Below, piece by piece: positions 5,655 through 8,658 of a stretch of 8,658 nt of DNA. The stretch's first letter is position 1; each line of letters begins with the position of its first letter. The notes below the pieces were generated by a model that was not told the origin of the DNA, did no database searches, and saw only the letters and a list, made by a program, of their open reading frames with translations. Origin of the DNA: JAAYXU01 sp050942555 (GTDB taxonomy: Bacteria; Bacillota; Clostridia; Christensenellales; UMGS416); contig JBMNNN010000084.1 in the NCBI GenBank assembly GCA_050942555.1, positions 1 through 8,658 on the forward strand, in the 5' to 3' direction. Both the position numbers and the translations under genes were made by a program.

Positions 5655-6365
5655 CTACCCGATGAACCCGCTGAACATATCGATCATAAAGTTGCCCTTA
5701 TAAAAGAATGTCGCGAGCTGGGATTCGCCCAGCATGATCTGCAGCTCCTCAAACGGAAGGAACGCGAGCAGAACCGGCACCAGCGTGAAGAGCACGAAAA
5801 GGAACAGCCCGCCCCGTATGAACCCGAGCAGCCCGCCCATGATCCCGTCGAGCTGCCGCAGCACCGGAAGGCGGAATACATAGTCGCACAGGTACAGCAT
5901 GAGCGACATGATGGCCTGCGCTACGACGAACAGCGCCACGAACGCGAGTATGTTGACCGTCATGTGCGCGATCGTCATCGACAGATAATCGCCCAGCCTC
6001 TCGATTCCTTCGGCGGCAAAAGCCCTGTGCAGCACGTTTTGGGTCAGCAGATGTCCCAGCGGATGGGGCAGGCGTACCTGCGAGAGGATCTCGGACAGCT
6101 TCTGCGCGGTGGCTTCGCTGACCAGAAGGCGCACATTCTCGACCGGACCCAGCATATCGGAGCTTTCGGAGTAGTAGACGATGACCGGTATCACCCTGCC
6201 GGTTCCCTCAACCCATCGCGCAAGAGAAGGATAGGACAAAAGCGCAAACAGATAGGCTCCAAAAAAGCTCGCGATGCCCAGCACGGTCTTTACGAACCCC
6301 TGATAGAAGCCCGCGACCACGCTGAGCGCGAGAAATGCGAGTATGCCGTAGTCGATCATGTTCAC
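5655..6365 (-). CDS. CvpA family membrane protein
   Basis: The 236-residue product shows the CvpA layout: IDYGILAFLALSVVAGFYQGF at the N-terminus (membrane segment at about 7-20), a second segment at 26-44, a third at 137-160, and the typical C-terminal DGIMGGLLGFIRGG (173-186) leading into a fourth segment to about 203. CvpA was named from colicin V production in E. coli; relatives are linked to envelope stress and morphology, with no defined reaction. The product is longer than usual (about 160-180 residues) because residues 45-135 form an extended loop between membrane segments 2 and 3. The start is uncertain: GTG at 6365 or ATG at 6359. The nearest purine-rich site (GGAAAGGA, 6381-6388) is 15-21 nt away, further than normal, so translation may depend on the preceding gene, which ends 30 nt upstream. 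It is the last gene of the apparent kinase/DUF5711/CvpA operon. Confidence 0.85.
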   Translation of the reverse strand: MNMIDYGILAFLALSVVAGFYQGFVKTVLGIASFFGAYLFALLSYPSLARWVEGTGRVIPVIVYYSESSDMLGPVENVRLLVSEATAQKLSEILSQVRLPHPLGHLLTQNVLHRAFAAEGIERLGDYLSMTIAHMTVNILAFVALFVVAQAIMSLMLYLCDYVFRLPVLRQLDGIMGGLLGFIRGGLFLFVLFTLVPVLLAFLPFEELQIMLGESQLATFFYKGNFMIDMFSGFIG

Positions 6366-6395
6366 AGGTTCTGATCCGTTTCCTTTCCGCTCCCG

Positions 6396-7511
6396 CTATG
6401 CCAGAGGAATGAGGTATATGAGCCCGCCCGACTCGACCGCCATCGCTTTTCCGGGCGACACCGCCGCCACCCGGTCTATGAGGAATGGCATCTTCGTAAA
6501 CGTGCGCCGTGTCCCGTCGGTCTGCATCGTATAGATGCCCTCCCGGGTCACCGCAACCAGCCCCGAGGACCCGATCAGCGCACGGAAGCATCCCGACGGA
6601 AGCGGGATCCTGTATTCCTCGCCGGGCGCCGCGATGTACCACAGCGTCGACAGGACGGCTTCCTGATCGCCTGTATTGGAGGGCGCAAGCAGGAAGCAGG
6701 CCTGGTCTGCGCTGCGTCGCTGATCCTGCAGGCTCCATCCGTAAATGAGCTTATTATACTGCGCGTTGTCGGAAGTCCTGCGCCCGATCAGGTTGTGCGT
6801 GCCCACGATAAAGACTTCCTTGTCGGTGGGCAGCGCGCTGTAGGCCACCTGTTCGTTGAGCGTGATGGCTCCTGTCGTCGATTCGCCGGGGTGGTAGCTG
6901 CGGTAGAACGATACGGGAACGGTGCCGTGCGAATCCAGCACCAGCACCCAAAGCTGTTTGCCGTTGCCGCCGTAGTACTCCATCGCGATGACCGACAGAT
7001 GCGGAAAACGCGCCTCGTCGACCACATTGCCCCTGAAGTCGTACACCCAGAGGCGGTGCTGTTCCTCCTCCCTGGTCAGCAGGGCCACGCCGCTGCCCCC
7101 GCAGCGCATCATCAGTATATCGGTCGCGATCTCCCAGGACCCCACCTGAGTGCCGCTCATATCGATGAGCACATACTGCCTGCCCTTCCAGGCGGCGGTC
7201 ATGCCGAATGCCCGCGTTACGCTCATGCCGCTGTCGGGAAGCTCTGCGGTCCACAGCTCCAGCCCGGTCTCATCCACGCAGACAAGCGTCCTGTCGTTGA
7301 CGCACAGGAACCCCGATTCCCAGCCGTATACGCCTCCCGGCGAGACCGGAAGCGTGACGGTCCGCTTGCTGACGGGCGCGACCGGGTTGATCGCCCGGTA
7401 TATGACGAACGTCAGCGCGCCGATGAATGCCAGCGCGATGAGCGTGATAAAAACGATCCGGCGTATTCGTCTTTTGGTCCTGTATCTCACGTTTGTTCCA
7501 GACTCCCTCAT
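6396..7511 (-). CDS. Membrane-anchored beta-propeller-like protein (DUF5711-like)
   Basis: The 371-residue product starts with a basic stretch (RYRTKRRIRR, 9-18) and one membrane segment at about 19-38, so the remainder lies outside the cytoplasm. From residue 50 onward it is made of short strand-rich repeats with recurring patterns such as VCVDETGLELWTAELP (67-82), YVLIDMSGTQVGSW and LWVYDFRGNVVDEARFP, typical of a PQQ/WD40-like propeller. Length, topology and neighbours fit the DUF5711 family found in Clostridia; this is from memory of the family, not a search. Function unknown; a structural or sensory role at the cell surface is a guess. The start is not certain: the ATG at 7511 has no ribosome binding site and lies in a perfect TATAAT (7510-7515), whereas a GTG at 7490 (product 364 residues, same membrane segment) has GGGAG 12 nt upstream. 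It lies 37 nt after the kinase gene and 30 nt before CvpA. Confidence 0.75.
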   Translation of the reverse strand: MRESGTNVRYRTKRRIRRIVFITLIALAFIGALTFVIYRAINPVAPVSKRTVTLPVSPGGVYGWESGFLCVNDRTLVCVDETGLELWTAELPDSGMSVTRAFGMTAAWKGRQYVLIDMSGTQVGSWEIATDILMMRCGGSGVALLTREEEQHRLWVYDFRGNVVDEARFPHLSVIAMEYYGGNGKQLWVLVLDSHGTVPVSFYRSYHPGESTTGAITLNEQVAYSALPTDKEVFIVGTHNLIGRRTSDNAQYNKLIYGWSLQDQRRSADQACFLLAPSNTGDQEAVLSTLWYIAAPGEEYRIPLPSGCFRALIGSSGLVAVTREGIYTMQTDGTRRTFTKMPFLIDRVAAVSPGKAMAVESGGLIYLIPLA

Positions 7512-7548
7512 TATAAGGGCTGGCGGTTACGGGTCTGTTACGTCTGCC

Positions 7549-8442
7549 TTACATTCCGTTAAAGCCGGCAGGCGCCAGAACCCGGATCCGCCCGGCCGAG
7601 CGGATGTGGACAGGCAGGCGGTTATCGACCTCGCCGTCGGTTTCGTAGCGCAGCTTTCCGCAGTCGGCCTCGATCGTAATTTCAGACCCCTGCAGATACT
7701 CGCAGTAGGGCTGGCTGACATGATCGCCCCGTATATACCCGGCCAGCGCGAAGGGGATCCGCGTCTTCGCGATCCGGTTGATGATGACGATATCGAGCTT
7801 CCCGTCGCAGACATCGGCGTTCGGCGATACCAGCATGCCGCCTCCATAGTACCGCCCGTTCGTACAGGTGATGACGACGACCTCCCGCTCGTAGACCGTT
7901 CCGTCTATCGTGAGGCGTACTTTCTTGAACTGGAACGTGATCAGCGTCAGCATCAGCGCGGCGATGTATGCGGCGATGCCGCGCAGTATTTTTTTGGTTC
8001 TTTTCGACCAGTCGACCAGATCCGTATCGAGTCCCAGCCCTATGAGATTGATAAAATACCGGTCGTTGGCCTGCCACAGATCGCACTGTGCCGTCCCTCC
8101 CGACAGTATCTGCTCCAAGGCCTTCACCGGGTCCCTGTCAAGTCCCAGCGACCGGGTGAAGTCGTTGCCCGTCCCGCCCGGCAGGAATCCGAGCGGCGGC
8201 GCGTTTTCGAGTCCGGCTATGCCGTTGACGGCTTCCATCACGGTGCCGTCGCCGCCCAGCGTGAGTATCATGTCGGCCCCCTGCGAAGCCGCCTGCCTGA
8301 CCAGCTCGATCGTGTGCCTGTGGTATTCGGATTTCTTTACTTCGTACGCAAGTTTCAGGCTGTCCAGGTGCTCCTTGACGCGTTCCAGCGATTGGGCGGC
8401 GCGCCCGCCGGCGGCGATGGGATTAAAAATAATCGCGATCAT
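7549..8442 (-). CDS. Diacylglycerol/lipid kinase family protein (DagK/YegS-like)
   Basis: The 297-residue product is a soluble-type lipid kinase of the DagK / DgkB / YegS group, which transfers phosphate from ATP to diacylglycerol or a related lipid, returning it to phospholipid synthesis. The nucleotide-binding GGDGT is at 63-67, followed by PGGTGNDFTRSLG at 88-100, INLIGLGLDTDLV at 131-143, NGRYYGGGM at 195-203, DGKLDIVI at 213-220, and TDGE at 268-271, where Glu271 matches the region of the proposed catalytic base of DgkB. All hallmark motifs are present, and the length is normal. The substrate cannot be told from sequence. The start is supported by GAGGA at 8449-8453 with 6-nt spacing and by a promoter at 8505-8533. 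It is the first gene of the kinase/DUF5711/CvpA operon. Confidence 0.93.
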   Translation of the reverse strand: MIAIIFNPIAAGGRAAQSLERVKEHLDSLKLAYEVKKSEYHRHTIELVRQAASQGADMILTLGGDGTVMEAVNGIAGLENAPPLGFLPGGTGNDFTRSLGLDRDPVKALEQILSGGTAQCDLWQANDRYFINLIGLGLDTDLVDWSKRTKKILRGIAAYIAALMLTLITFQFKKVRLTIDGTVYEREVVVITCTNGRYYGGGMLVSPNADVCDGKLDIVIINRIAKTRIPFALAGYIRGDHVSQPYCEYLQGSEITIEADCGKLRYETDGEVDNRLPVHIRSAGRIRVLAPAGFNGM

Positions 8443-8504
8443 GCACTGTCCTCGTTTTCTGGTATAAAATATATGTATGAATACAATAAACGAATATATA
8501 CGAT

Positions 8505-8533
8505 ATTATACATGAGCGGACGCGGCAACGCAA
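8505..8533 (-). promoter_or_regulatory. Sigma-A-type promoter of the kinase operon
   Basis: On the minus strand TTGCGT (8528-8533) and a perfect TATAAT (8505-8510) are separated by 17 nt. Transcription would begin near 8498, about 55 nt before the kinase ATG at 8442. The leader is strikingly AT-rich relative to the rest of the window. Confidence 0.65.
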
Positions 8534-8556
8534 CGTTCGACAGGTTTTTGATCGTG

Positions 8557-8658
8557 TCAAGTTGTTCTGGGTAAAAGATCAGGCAGAAGCAACAGTATCA
8601 CGAACGGTACCCAAAGCCTTAAGTAGCATCCTTGTTCCGTCAAGCCTCCCAGAGCGAA
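8557..8658 (-). CDS. Possible C-terminal tail of a gene beyond the right edge
   Basis: Reading the minus strand from the edge gives 33 open codons ending at a TGA (8557-8559). The residues include LRLWVPFVILLLLPDLLP, a hydrophobic membrane-like segment close to the C-terminus, which would fit the end of a membrane protein. A second minus frame is also open over the first part of the same stretch, and there is too little sequence to choose with certainty. If real, this gene lies directly upstream of the kinase operon on the same strand, without a visible terminator in between. Confidence 0.3.
   Translation of the reverse strand, partial: FALGGLTEQGCYLRLWVPFVILLLLPDLLPRTT

Noticed and set aside
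6795..8574. Long plus-strand open frames opposite the propeller and kinase genes (6795-7562 and 7150-8574).
   Set aside because: They are antisense shadows in GC-rich DNA with Arg/His/Asp-rich composition, no ribosome binding site and no family resemblance, whereas the minus-strand genes show clear motifs.

Overview
The window looks like chromosomal DNA from a GC-rich, endospore-forming member of the Bacillota, most likely a Clostridia lineage. The evidence is a complete germination protease gene (gpr), which is specific to spore formers, strong AAGGAGG-type ribosome binding sites, lipoprotein substrate-binding proteins of the YtcQ/LipO kind, and families common in Clostridia (DUF4870, and a DUF5711-like propeller protein beside CvpA and a DagK-type lipid kinase). 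Species cannot be named from the sequence. There is no CRISPR array, rRNA, recognisable tRNA, transposase or phage gene.

Layout, left to right. (1) 1-426, minus strand: the N-terminal part of a lipoprotein substrate-binding protein that runs off the left edge, with its own extended -10 promoter. (2) 427-1127: about 700 bases without a convincing gene. It contains a strong nested inverted-repeat structure (592-720) that may be a structured RNA. (3) 1128-2075, plus: gpr. (4) 2124-2184: overlapping hairpins with a good sigma-A-type promoter buried in the larger one, leading into (5) 2269-2643, plus: a small membrane-anchored protein with an InlB-B-repeat-like domain. (6) 2624-4069 and 4069-4857, minus: a short-chain dehydrogenase followed, with a 1-base TGATG overlap, by a complete lipoprotein substrate-binding protein. 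The latter overlaps the small membrane protein gene tail-to-tail by 20 bases. (7) 4858-5253: divergent intergenic region with a promoter for the dehydrogenase and a leader of about 160 nt. (8) 5254-5595, plus: a DUF4870 membrane protein with a clear intrinsic terminator. (9) 5655-8442, minus: an apparent three-gene operon with a good promoter at its head: DagK/YegS-type lipid kinase, then a DUF5711-like membrane-anchored beta-propeller protein, then a CvpA-family membrane protein. (10) 8557-8658, minus: a possible C-terminal tail of a gene beyond the right edge.

How the genes fit together. gpr acts in spore germination by degrading the DNA-protecting small acid-soluble proteins (SASPs). The dehydrogenase and binding-protein pair suggests uptake and oxidation of a sugar, polyol or sugar acid, but no permease or ATPase is visible. 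The kinase/DUF5711/CvpA block is envelope-related (lipid phosphorylation plus two membrane proteins).

Most of the window is ordinary. The points that most deserve a second look are the structured non-coding region at 541-720, the gpr product that starts almost exactly at the mature N-terminus with no room for the classical propeptide, the promoter embedded in a 17-bp hairpin after gpr, and the orphan substrate-binding proteins.
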